Shown: one piece after another, positions 1 through 7,691 of the stretch
Position numbering within the stretch: position 1 is the first letter of the stretch
Layout: each line of letters starts with the position of its first letter
Source: Nocardia pseudobrasiliensis NBRC 108224
GTDB taxonomy: Bacteria; Actinomycetota; Actinomycetes; Mycobacteriales; Mycobacteriaceae
NCBI RefSeq assembly: GCF_001613105.1
Contig: NZ_BDBS01000027.1
Coordinates: 124,001 to 188,000, forward strand
DNA: 64,000 nucleotides
Direction of reading: 5' to 3'
Translations under genes and position numbers: made by a program
The notes under the pieces: generated by a model
Databases searched by the model: none
The model's input: the letters and a program-made list of their open reading frames with translations, nothing else
What the model was told of the DNA's origin: nothing

Positions 1-818
1 ATCACCGCGCGGGCGACCGCGAGCGCGATGCCGACCGTCATCAGCGGCACCGCCGCCGCGACCAGCGACCGGTACACCACGAGCAGCAACAGCAGAATCA
101 GTACGCCCGTGACGACGGTCAGCACGACCATGCTGTGGTCGGCCGTGGCGATCTCGTCGCCCGCGGTGGCCGACGGTCCGGTCACGAAGACATTGAGGCC
201 CAAGGGTTTCGGGTGCGCCGAGACGATCGCGCGAACGGCCTCGATGGACCGCTGCGCCTGGGTGGTGCCCATCTCGCCGGTGAGGCGCAACATGACGTAG
301 GCGGCCTTGCCGTCGGCGCTCTGATTCGCCACCGCCGTCTGCGGATTCGACCAGACGTCCATGGCCGACTGCACATGCGATCGGTCGCGCTGCAATTCGG
401 CCAGCAACTCGCTGTAGTACCGATGATCGGCGTCGCCGAGCGGATCCTTCGGCCGTTCCAGCAGTACGAAAACGACATTGTTGGTATCGGATTCGTGGAA
501 ATCGGCGCCCATTTTCTTCAACGTGACCGCCGAGGCCGCATTCGCGGGCACGAATTCCCGCGAATGATCGGCGATCACCCGCTCCAACTGCGGAATCGCC
601 AGATTCATCGCCCCGGCCAGTCCGACCCACGCGAGGACCACCAGTGGAGCCCAGCGCCGCACGAGACCGCCGACTGTCGGCCGTCCCACGCCCGCCGACG
701 CACTACCGTCCCTACCGCGCAGAATACCGATGAGCGCGATCACGAATCGTCGCGCGGCGGTGAACACCGCGAATCGGCGCAGTGCCGCCGCGCAGGTGCG
801 TTCGTCCTTCTGAAGCAT
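1..818 (-). CDS. MmpL-family (RND) transporter, N-terminal part; runs off the left edge
   Basis: The start ATG is at 818-816, 8 bases after a GAGAGG ribosome site. The frame stays open to base 1, giving about 272 residues of a protein that is normally near 950-1000. A membrane segment (WAPLVVLAWVGLAGAMN) follows a basic N-terminus. A periplasmic porter domain comes next, then a second hydrophobic segment (VLTVVTGVLILLLLLVVYRS) after the GPSATAGDEIATAD stretch typical of MmpL proteins. MmpL proteins are proton-driven inner-membrane exporters of lipids and siderophores in mycolata. The gene lies 16 bases behind an mmpS gene on the same strand, the classic MmpS/MmpL arrangement. The substrate cannot be read from this fragment. 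Confidence 0.88.
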   Translation of the reverse strand, partial: MLQKDERTCAAALRRFAVFTAARRFVIALIGILRGRDGSASAGVGRPTVGGLVRRWAPLVVLAWVGLAGAMNLAIPQLERVIADHSREFVPANAASAVTLKKMGADFHESDTNNVVFVLLERPKDPLGDADHRYYSELLAELQRDRSHVQSAMDVWSNPQTAVANQSADGKAAYVMLRLTGEMGTTQAQRSIEAVRAIVSAHPKPLGLNVFVTGPSATAGDEIATADHSMVVLTVVTGVLILLLLLVVYRSLVAAAVPLMTVGIALAVARAV

Positions 819-834
819 CAGACGACCTCTCGGA

Positions 835-1287
835 CTAAACCGTCACCAGATTGCAGCCCACCGCCGCGCGCGGCCCGGCGGCCGAATCGCGGGCCTGTTC
901 CTTACCGTCCACGAGAATGCGGCAGGTCAGCGCGCCCTGCTCGGATTGCGCGACCACACCGGCCGGAATGGGTCGTCCGCCGGTGCGGATCTCCCGCGTC
1001 CACGGCAGCGATTGCGAGACCCGCTGGGGCGTGGACCGGTCGTCGAGATACACGATCTGTCCGGGGGCATCGCCGGTGACCTCGTAGACGACCGCGCGAT
1101 CGCCCATATCCACATTCACGGCTCGACCGCCGCGCGGCTCGGCGGGCCCGGCCACCGCGACGTCCTTGCGCTGGGAAACGATCAGCCCGACAACCGTGAG
1201 CGCGGCGACCACGACGACCACGATCCAATACCGAGCCAACCGGGACGGCCCCGGCGATAACTCGATTCGACCGTTCTGCCGCTTCAC
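835..1287 (-). CDS. MmpS-family membrane accessory protein
   Basis: The protein has 150 residues, the usual length for MmpS. A basic N-terminus is followed by one membrane helix at about residues 20-38 (YWIVVVVVAALTVVGLIVS). The extracytoplasmic beta-rich domain contains the family pattern VVYEVTGDAPGQIVYLDD, then LPWTREI and two cysteines (TCRILVDG, VGCNLV). MmpS proteins act as adaptors of the neighbouring MmpL exporter, probably in the periplasm. The gene is first in a two-gene unit with mmpL. The 85 bases upstream are relatively AT-rich and probably hold its promoter. The partner assignment rests on adjacency and family knowledge. Confidence 0.88.
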   Translation of the reverse strand: MKRQNGRIELSPGPSRLARYWIVVVVVAALTVVGLIVSQRKDVAVAGPAEPRGGRAVNVDMGDRAVVYEVTGDAPGQIVYLDDRSTPQRVSQSLPWTREIRTGGRPIPAGVVAQSEQGALTCRILVDGKEQARDSAAGPRAAVGCNLVTV

Positions 1288-1372
1288 GTGACAGACCGTA
1301 ACACTTAAATTTCCGGACGGAACGGTCGTGTGACGCAGGTTATTACGCCGCGTAGTAAGTGGCAGTTGTCAC

Positions 1373-1915
1373 CTATTGCAGGTGATGATCTCGAATCGCG
1401 CCACTGAGATCCGTGCCGTTGATATTCAGATACAACTGCCGCTCGGTGACCGACAACGACATGGAATTGCGCCGCTCGAGCACCGCGACGGCCGCATCGA
1501 TGAATTCCCGCTCGAAACTGTGCAGCACGATATCCTGCACCCGGTGAATCTTCTTGCCGGACAACGCGTTACGCACCTTCTCCGGATCACGATGGGTGTA
1601 GATCACCAACCGCTCGGCCGATTTACTCCCCCGATGAATCCGATCCGCATCGGGCGCACCGATATCGATCCAGGTCGTGATCCGCCCTGTGAGATCGCGC
1701 ACGAGCACCGCGGGCTCATCGGTCGAAGAGACGCCGCCGTCACTGAACGCAATGCCCTCGGTGTATTCCAGGCAGTACGCCAACAGCCGAGTCACCATGA
1801 ACTCGGCGGTCTCGGATGGATGCCGGGCGACCCGCGACTCCCACTCCTCGTAGACGCCGCGATCGACATCGGACAGCTGGATGGTGAAGGCGTAGAGGGT
1901 CGCACCGAGGGCCAT
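1373..1915 (-). CDS. yaeQ: YaeQ family protein
   Basis: The 180 residues match the YaeQ family over their whole length. The start MALGATLYAFTIQLSDVDRG, the stretch VARHPSETAEFMVTRLLAY, the acidic DEPAVLVRDLTGRITTWIDIG and the C-terminal LYLNINGTDL are all recognisable. YaeQ has a PD-(D/E)XK nuclease-like fold. The family has been linked to suppression of RfaH loss in enterobacteria, but its biochemical role is not settled, so no function is inferred here. The gene starts 25 bases downstream of the end of the DJ-1-like gene on the same strand and could be co-transcribed with it. Confidence 0.85.
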   Translation of the reverse strand: MALGATLYAFTIQLSDVDRGVYEEWESRVARHPSETAEFMVTRLLAYCLEYTEGIAFSDGGVSSTDEPAVLVRDLTGRITTWIDIGAPDADRIHRGSKSAERLVIYTHRDPEKVRNALSGKKIHRVQDIVLHSFEREFIDAAVAVLERRNSMSLSVTERQLYLNINGTDLSGAIRDHHLQ

Positions 1916-1940
1916 AGGAGAAGAAGCTTAGCGCCGAGGA

Positions 1941-2657
1941 TCAGACCGCTCGCTCGGTGAAGCGCCTGGCCACCGTTTCGCCGAGCGACTCCATCGCCGC
2001 GAGCAGCGGGGCGTAATGGGTTTCGACGCGCTCGCCGTAGGCGGGGTCGGCCACACGTGGGTGGCCGACCCCGTAGACCGCCTCGGGGGCGTATTCGAGG
2101 ACGTACTCCTGGGTGCGGGCGGTCTCCTCGTCGAACAGGTCGCGCACCAGATGCAGGCCCAATTCGATACTGCCGCTGATGGGTCCGGCCGTGAGGCGAT
2201 TGCGGTCGCGCACCACATTGGCCTGTTCGGGAATCGCGCCGACCAGCGGGAGCAAGTGGTGGGCGTGGTGATTGGTGGTGGCGCGATAGCCGTCGAGCAG
2301 GCCCGCCGCGCCCAGCAGCAGTGCGCCGGTGCAGATTCCGCCGAGGAACCGCGTGCTGTCGGCGCGATCGGCGAGGAAGTCGAGGGTTTCGGGATCGTCG
2401 AAGGTCTCGTGTCCGACCGCGCCCACCAGCAGGGCGTCCAGATCCTGCGGACAGTTACCGAAAGTGGTGGTGGCATGGGCGGGCAGAGGCGGGAACGCGG
2501 GTACGTCGTCGAGGGTCTTGCCGACGAAGTGGAACTCGACCCCGGGTAGCAGCGCGAACGCGGTCTGCGCGCCGAGCACGTCGAGCGGCATCCAACCGGG
2601 CGCCACCAGGATCGCGATATTCACCGGATCCTGCCGGGGCGCAACGGGGTTGTTCAT
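1941..2657 (-). CDS. DJ-1/PfpI family protein, isonitrile hydratase-like
   Basis: The 238-residue protein has the DJ-1/PfpI fold. The nucleophile elbow is GGICTGALLLGAAGLLDGY with Cys109 as the likely nucleophile. An acidic residue lies near the start of the domain in GWMPLDVLGA. The pattern after the elbow (YRATTNHHAHH) resembles the isonitrile hydratase InhA group, which hydrates isonitriles to N-formamides, but related proteins include AraC-type regulators without the HTH and glyoxalase III-like enzymes. No DNA-binding domain is present. The gene is transcribed divergently from the DapB-like gene at 2787, with a 129-base shared intergenic region. The substrate is unknown. Confidence 0.8.
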   Translation of the reverse strand: MNNPVAPRQDPVNIAILVAPGWMPLDVLGAQTAFALLPGVEFHFVGKTLDDVPAFPPLPAHATTTFGNCPQDLDALLVGAVGHETFDDPETLDFLADRADSTRFLGGICTGALLLGAAGLLDGYRATTNHHAHHLLPLVGAIPEQANVVRDRNRLTAGPISGSIELGLHLVRDLFDEETARTQEYVLEYAPEAVYGVGHPRVADPAYGERVETHYAPLLAAMESLGETVARRFTERAV

Positions 2658-2786
2658 CAGGTGGTCATCCCTTCATTGGCAGGCGGGTCGTGGTCGACCG
2701 GCCTGTCACAACTTTAAGGCTAACTGTAAGTTCGCGTATCGTCCCATTTTCGAGACGCCAAACCAAGCGCTTGCTACCTTCACGGG

Positions 2787-3866
2787 ATGATCCCCACGAT
2801 CGTCTGGGGCACCGGCAATGTCGGCCGCGCGGCCGTGCGCGCGGTGTCGGCCCATCCGGCGCTGTCACTGGCCGGTGTCCTCGTCCACAGTCCGGACAAG
2901 GTCGGGCGCGATGCCGGGGAGTTGGCCGGACTGGACCGCGAACTCGGGGTCGCGGCCACCGACGATGTCGCGGCCGTGCTCGGCGCCGGGCCGCGGGCGG
3001 TGGTCTACGCGGCCTCCGGCGATATCCGTCCCGATGCGGCGCTCGACGATGTCGTCGCGGCCATCGAGGCAGGGGCCGTGGTCGTGACGCCCGCGCTGTA
3101 CGCGTTCTACGACCATCGCAGCGCCCCGGCCCAGGACCGGGAGCGGGTGCTGGCCGCGATCGCCGAAGGCGGCGGCTCGCTGTTCGTCTCGGGTGTGGAC
3201 CCCGGCTGGGGCAATGATGTGCTGCCGCTGCTGCTCAGCGGATTGGGTGGGGAGATCGACGTGCTCCGCTGTCAGGAGATCTTCGACTACACCACTTACG
3301 ATCAGCCCGATTCGGTGCGCTATCTGGTCGGCATGGGTCAGCCGATGGACTATCAGCCGCCGATGCTCGCCGCGGGCGTGCCGACCATGGTGTGGGGCGG
3401 GCAGATTCGACTGCTCGCCCGAGCGCTGGACGTCCCACTCACCGATATTCGCGAAACCCTCGAGCGGCGTGCGCTGGACCGCACGGTCGTCACCGAGCGC
3501 ATGGGCGAATTCGCCGCGGGCACCCAGGGTGCGGTGCGCTTCGAGGTGCAGGGCATCGTCGACGGCGAACCGCGCTTGGTGATCGAACACATCACCCGCA
3601 TCGATCCCGGCTGCGCGCCGGACTGGCCCACCCCGCCCAATGGCGAGGGGGCACACCGGGTCATCGTCGAGGGCCGCCCGCGCATCGAGGTGACCGTCGA
3701 GGCGAGCGACGAGGACGGCAACAGCTCGGCGGGCGGCAATGCCACCGCGGTCGGGCGGCTGGTGGGCGCGATCGACTGGCTCGCCGCCGCCGAACCCGGA
3801 CTCTACGACGCGCTGGAGGTTCCGCTACGACCGGCGGCCGGCGCTCTCGGAAGGAGCAGCTCATGA
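2787..3866 (+). CDS. DapB-like NAD(P)-dependent oxidoreductase (dihydrodipicolinate reductase/amine dehydrogenase family)
   Basis: The 359-residue protein begins with a Rossmann motif (VWGTGNVGRAAVRAV). It continues with the LAGVLVHSPDKVGRDAGEL pattern of DapB-fold dehydrogenases and a conserved VSGVDPGWGNDVLPL segment. This is the long actinobacterial family often annotated as dihydrodipicolinate reductase, which also includes 2,4-diaminopentanoate dehydrogenase-like enzymes. It is longer than true DapB (about 245 residues), so lysine synthesis is unlikely to be its job. Its stop overlaps the start of the following AhpD-like gene (ATGA), indicating translational coupling. It diverges from the DJ-1-like gene. 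The substrate is unknown. Confidence 0.8.
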   Translation: MIPTIVWGTGNVGRAAVRAVSAHPALSLAGVLVHSPDKVGRDAGELAGLDRELGVAATDDVAAVLGAGPRAVVYAASGDIRPDAALDDVVAAIEAGAVVVTPALYAFYDHRSAPAQDRERVLAAIAEGGGSLFVSGVDPGWGNDVLPLLLSGLGGEIDVLRCQEIFDYTTYDQPDSVRYLVGMGQPMDYQPPMLAAGVPTMVWGGQIRLLARALDVPLTDIRETLERRALDRTVVTERMGEFAAGTQGAVRFEVQGIVDGEPRLVIEHITRIDPGCAPDWPTPPNGEGAHRVIVEGRPRIEVTVEASDEDGNSSAGGNATAVGRLVGAIDWLAAAEPGLYDALEVPLRPAAGALGRSSS

Positions 3867-4351
3867 TCATCGATGTGCCCGAGGGGCGCGATCCGATCGA
3901 ATACGTCTGGGGCGAGATGGTCCCCGGAATCGGCCCCGCCGCATCGCAATTCGCCCTGGCGGTCTACTCGCACAGCACGCTGGGTCTGCGCGAATTCGAG
4001 GCGGCCCGACTGCGGATCGCGCAGATCAACGGCTGCCTGTTCTGCCAGGACTGGCGCACCGAACGCGATGGACAGAAGGTCGAACCGGAATTCGCCGACG
4101 CCGTGGCCCAGTGGCGCACCACCGAACTGTTCGACGATCGCACCCGCCTGGCGGCGGAGTACGCCGAACGATACGCCCTGGACCACCACGGCTTGGACGA
4201 GGAGTTCTGGACCCGATTCCTGGACCGGTACTCCCAGCGTCACGCCGTGGAACTGACCATGTGCCTGGGCTCATGGCTCGGCTTCGGACGCCTCAACCGC
4301 GTCTTCGGTCTCGACGCGGTCTGCGTCCTGCCGAGCCATCCGCGATCCTGA
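3863..4351 (+). CDS. AhpD/carboxymuconolactone decarboxylase-like protein
   Basis: The start ATG at 3863 overlaps the previous stop and follows an AAGGAGC ribosome site at 3851. The 162 residues are all-alpha in character and carry the AhpD-type redox motif in INGCLFCQDWR (CxxC). Proteins of this fold act as peroxidase partners or decarboxylases. The CxxC argues for a redox role, perhaps as an alkylhydroperoxidase-like protein. Coupling to the DapB-like dehydrogenase suggests one pathway, but the sequence does not identify it. The gene ends one base before the convergent DUF885 gene, with no room for a separate terminator. Confidence 0.78.
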   Translation: MIIDVPEGRDPIEYVWGEMVPGIGPAASQFALAVYSHSTLGLREFEAARLRIAQINGCLFCQDWRTERDGQKVEPEFADAVAQWRTTELFDDRTRLAAEYAERYALDHHGLDEEFWTRFLDRYSQRHAVELTMCLGSWLGFGRLNRVFGLDAVCVLPSHPRS

Positions 4352-4352
4352 A

Positions 4353-6035
4353 CTACAGTTCGGCCAGGCCGCGCTCGAGATCGTCGAGCCCGAGCGAACC
4401 CATCGACAGCGCGGCCATATGCCACGCCTTCAGATCGAAGTCCGCGCCCTTGGCCGCCTCGGCCGCGGCCCGCCCGCGCCGCCAGGCGCGCTCGCCCAGC
4501 TTGTAGCCGATGGCCTGGCCGGGCCAGCCCAGATACCGCACGATCTCGCTGTCCAACAGCGCCGACGGCAGGCCGCAGTACAGGCCGAAGAACTCGCGGG
4601 CCGGTCCGGGCGTCATGATCTCGCCGGGCCGATACGGCGAATGCGAGGGGAACTCGAGTTCCAGATGCATACCGATATCGAGGACGACCCGCAGCGCGCG
4701 CAGCATCTGCACATTCAGGTAACCGAGCCGGTGGCCGGGATCGGTGAGGTAGCCGAGTTCGTCCATGAGCCGTTCCGCATACAGCGCCCAGCCCTCGACG
4801 TTCGCGCTCACCAGGCCCAGGGTCACCTGGTACTTCGACAGCGATTCGGCGAGGTAGATCCACTGGCCCAGCTGCAGGTGATGGCCGGGGACACCCTCGT
4901 GGTACCAGGTCGACACATGCTCCCACTCCGGGAAGCGGGTGCGTCCGAAGGCAGGCAGCCAGGTGCGACCGGGGCGGGAGAAATCCAGTGACGGCTGGGT
5001 GTAGTAGGGCGCGGACGCCGTACCGGGCGGGGCGATCCGCGATTCCACGCGCAACAGCGGTTCGGCGAGATCGAAATGGGTGCCGTTCAGGTCGGCGATG
5101 GCGCGATCCATGAGCTGCTGCAGCCAGATTCGGGTCTCCTCGACCCCCTCGATGGCCGGGCCCTCGGTGGCCAACCACTGCATCGCCTCGCTCGGCGTCG
5201 CGCCGGGGCGGACCCGCTCGGCCTCTTGGCGCATTTGCGCGGCGAGCTCGTGGAACTGCTCCCAACCCCAGGCGTAGGCCTCGCGCAGATCCAGATCCGC
5301 GCCGTTCCAGTAGCGGGCCAGCAGGCTGTAGCGCTGTTCGCCGACCGCGTCGGGCGTGCCATCGGCCGCGGGCAGATATTCGGTGCGCAGCCAGTCGCGG
5401 ATCTCGGCGATGGCCTTGGCCGCCGCCAGCGCGCCGGTCTCGAGCTCGGCGTGCAGGGCCTGCGGTGCGGGAGAGATCAATTCACCGAACCAGCCGCCGG
5501 GACGGCTGCCCGACAACCACTCCTCGAGCTGCCCGATCACGGTGGTGACCTGACGCGGCGCGGCCAGCAGGCCGCGGTCCCTGCCCGCGGCAAGGCTGTC
5601 GGTGTACTGCCGCACGGCCACCGGCATCCGCCCCAGGCGCGCGCCGATATTGCGCCACTGATCGTCGGTGTCGGTGGGCAGCATGGTGAAGATGCCCTGC
5701 AGCAGATGCAGCGGGGAGTCGATATTGCGGATCGTGCGCAGGAACTCCCCCGAATCGTGCACCGCCAGTTCGGCGGTCAGGCGTTCGCGCAGCAGCGTGG
5801 CGCAGCGCTGTTCGCCCAGTTCGTCGGGAATGTCGGCGGCGTCGAGCTCGGCGAGTACCCGGCGCGCCTGCGCGGCCGCGGCCTCGTAACCCGCCGGGGA
5901 GTAATCGGGGAGCCGGTCGTCGGCGGGATCTCCCAGTCCCAGTTCGACCGCGATGAGCGGATTCAACTCGGCCATCGTCGTCACATGCCGGTCGGCGATC
6001 TTTTGCGCGGAGGTCTCCTGAGCCATGGTTGCCAT
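4353..6035 (-). CDS. DUF885 family protein (putative zinc metallopeptidase-like)
   Basis: The 560-residue protein is full length for DUF885. The motif HEGVPGHHLQ at residues 379-388 gives an HExxxHH-type metal site, and a downstream Glu in NVEGWALYAERLMDELG would complete it, as in the family. DUF885 proteins are distantly related to M2/M32-like metallopeptidases. There is no signal peptide or membrane segment, so a cytoplasmic location is expected. Start choice between Met1 (6035) and Met4 (6026) is open. Upstream lies a 135-base region shared with the divergent decarboxylase gene. The peptide substrate is unknown. Confidence 0.82.
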   Translation of the reverse strand: MATMAQETSAQKIADRHVTTMAELNPLIAVELGLGDPADDRLPDYSPAGYEAAAAQARRVLAELDAADIPDELGEQRCATLLRERLTAELAVHDSGEFLRTIRNIDSPLHLLQGIFTMLPTDTDDQWRNIGARLGRMPVAVRQYTDSLAAGRDRGLLAAPRQVTTVIGQLEEWLSGSRPGGWFGELISPAPQALHAELETGALAAAKAIAEIRDWLRTEYLPAADGTPDAVGEQRYSLLARYWNGADLDLREAYAWGWEQFHELAAQMRQEAERVRPGATPSEAMQWLATEGPAIEGVEETRIWLQQLMDRAIADLNGTHFDLAEPLLRVESRIAPPGTASAPYYTQPSLDFSRPGRTWLPAFGRTRFPEWEHVSTWYHEGVPGHHLQLGQWIYLAESLSKYQVTLGLVSANVEGWALYAERLMDELGYLTDPGHRLGYLNVQMLRALRVVLDIGMHLELEFPSHSPYRPGEIMTPGPAREFFGLYCGLPSALLDSEIVRYLGWPGQAIGYKLGERAWRRGRAAAEAAKGADFDLKAWHMAALSMGSLGLDDLERGLAEL

Positions 6036-6170
6036 TCTTACCGAAAACAGTTGTCTCCCAACATTTTTTGGGGCACTTAATTGATGTTCGATTGTTCAGG
6101 ACACCTGTCGAACAACGCACGCGACGCGTTGACTTGCGGGACGGACGGCATGATCTAGCGGGAGGGTGGC

Positions 6171-7691
6171 GTGTCCGAGTTTTCTGTGCAAGGCATCGGT
6201 ATCTCGAAGTTGGTGGCGGAGTTCGGAACTCCGCTCTACATCTACGACGGGGCCGTGATCGAACGCACCTATCGGGATCTGCGGGCGCGCCTGCACGACA
6301 GGATCGACATCTTCTATTCGCTCAAACCGAATCCGAACATCAGCGTGGTGCGACTGCTGCACCGGGCCGGGGCCCTCGCCGAGGTCTGCTCCCCGGGTGA
6401 GCTGGCCAGTGCGCTGCGGGCCGGGGTCGCACCCGGTGACATCCTTTATACCGGTCCGGGTAAGAGCCGCGAGGATCTGCGGCGGCTCATCGACCTCGAC
6501 ATCCGGGCGGTGATCTGCGAATCCTTCGACGAACTGGCCGATCTGGACGAGCTGGCGGCCGAGGCCGGACGGCGGCCGCGGGTGCTGCTGCGGGTGAATC
6601 CGGCGTTCGGGGTGCGCGGCGGCCGGTTGACGATGGCCGGTAAGCCCCGGGAGTTCGGCATCGACGAGGAGCAGGTGCTGGCCGCGACCGATCTGCTCGC
6701 CCGCCATCCGCATCTGCGGATCATCGGCATCCACTGCTTCACCGGCACCCGCATCCTGGACGCCGGGGTGGTGGTGGACAACACCCGCCGCATCCTCGAT
6801 CTGGCGACCAAGGTGAGCGAACAGCTCGGCATCACAATGGAATTGGTGGATATCGGCGGCGGCATCGGAATTCCCTACTTCCCCAACGAGCGCGAGGTCG
6901 ACCTCGACGTACTGGCCGAGGGCGTCAATGCCGCGGTCGCCGAATTCGGGCTGCGGTATCCGGATGCGCGAATCGCGATCGAACCCGGGCGATTTCTGGT
7001 CGGCCCCGGCGGAACCTACGCCGTGCGGGCGCGGTCGGTGAAGACCTCGCGCGGAGAGCGCTTCGTCATCACCGACGGCGGCACCCATCAGCACATGTCG
7101 GCGGTCGGCACCGGCACCTATCTCAAGCGGAACTTCCCGATGGCGCTGCTGAGCGACCTCGATCGGGAATCCGCCGGGCCGTGCACGGTGACGGGGCTGC
7201 TGCTCACGCCGACCGACATCATCGGCAAGGATGTGGAGCTGCCGCCGATCGCGCGCGGGGAGGTGCTCGGCGTATTCCAGTCCGGCGCCTACGGTCCCAG
7301 CGCCTCGATCACCCATATGAACGGGCGCGGCTATCCGGCCGAGGTGCTGGTCCACGAGGGTCGCGCGCATCTGATCCGCACGCGCGACACCGAGGACGAT
7401 CTGTTCACCCATCAACATCTGGTGAGCTTCGACGAGGATCCGCTGGTGCGGGAGATCCACGAGGTGATCCGGCGCACGGCGGGCGGCGAATCCGGCGCGG
7501 TCGGCGAAATCACCTCCGAGACACTGCTGTTCGACGATCTGGCGCTGGACTCGTTGTCGATCGTCGAACTGCTGACCCGGCTCGAGGACGAATTCGGCGT
7601 GCGCGTCGATCCGCACGAGCTGAATCCGGACACCGTGCGGACGGTCGGTTCCCTGACCGAATTCGTCGTCCGTGATCGGCGCGAATCGTGA
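6171..7691 (+). CDS. PLP-dependent decarboxylase (fold III) with C-terminal acyl carrier protein domain
   Basis: The gene starts with GTG after a GGAGGGTGG site. Residues 1 to about 420 are an alanine-racemase-fold decarboxylase. Lys52 (FYSLKPNPN) is the expected PLP lysine. GGGIGIPYF, EPGRFLVGPGG and QSGAYGPSAS are conserved positions. It resembles BtrK and the exosortase-associated decarboxylases more than LysA. Where relatives have GPLCTPLD, this protein reads GLLLTPTD, so the usual cysteine appears to be replaced by leucine. Residues about 430-500 form a carrier domain, with Ser461 in LALDSLSIVELL as the phosphopantetheine site. The next gene is an AMP-forming ligase overlapping by GTGA. 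The likely role is decarboxylation of an amino acid held on the fused carrier; the substrate is not known. Confidence 0.85.
   Translation: MSEFSVQGIGISKLVAEFGTPLYIYDGAVIERTYRDLRARLHDRIDIFYSLKPNPNISVVRLLHRAGALAEVCSPGELASALRAGVAPGDILYTGPGKSREDLRRLIDLDIRAVICESFDELADLDELAAEAGRRPRVLLRVNPAFGVRGGRLTMAGKPREFGIDEEQVLAATDLLARHPHLRIIGIHCFTGTRILDAGVVVDNTRRILDLATKVSEQLGITMELVDIGGGIGIPYFPNEREVDLDVLAEGVNAAVAEFGLRYPDARIAIEPGRFLVGPGGTYAVRARSVKTSRGERFVITDGGTHQHMSAVGTGTYLKRNFPMALLSDLDRESAGPCTVTGLLLTPTDIIGKDVELPPIARGEVLGVFQSGAYGPSASITHMNGRGYPAEVLVHEGRAHLIRTRDTEDDLFTHQHLVSFDEDPLVREIHEVIRRTAGGESGAVGEITSETLLFDDLALDSLSIVELLTRLEDEFGVRVDPHELNPDTVRTVGSLTEFVVRDRRES

Noticed and set aside
1369..1385. Small inverted repeat TCACCT/AGGTGA over the yaeQ stop
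   Set aside because: A six-base stem with no other support is too weak to call a terminator.
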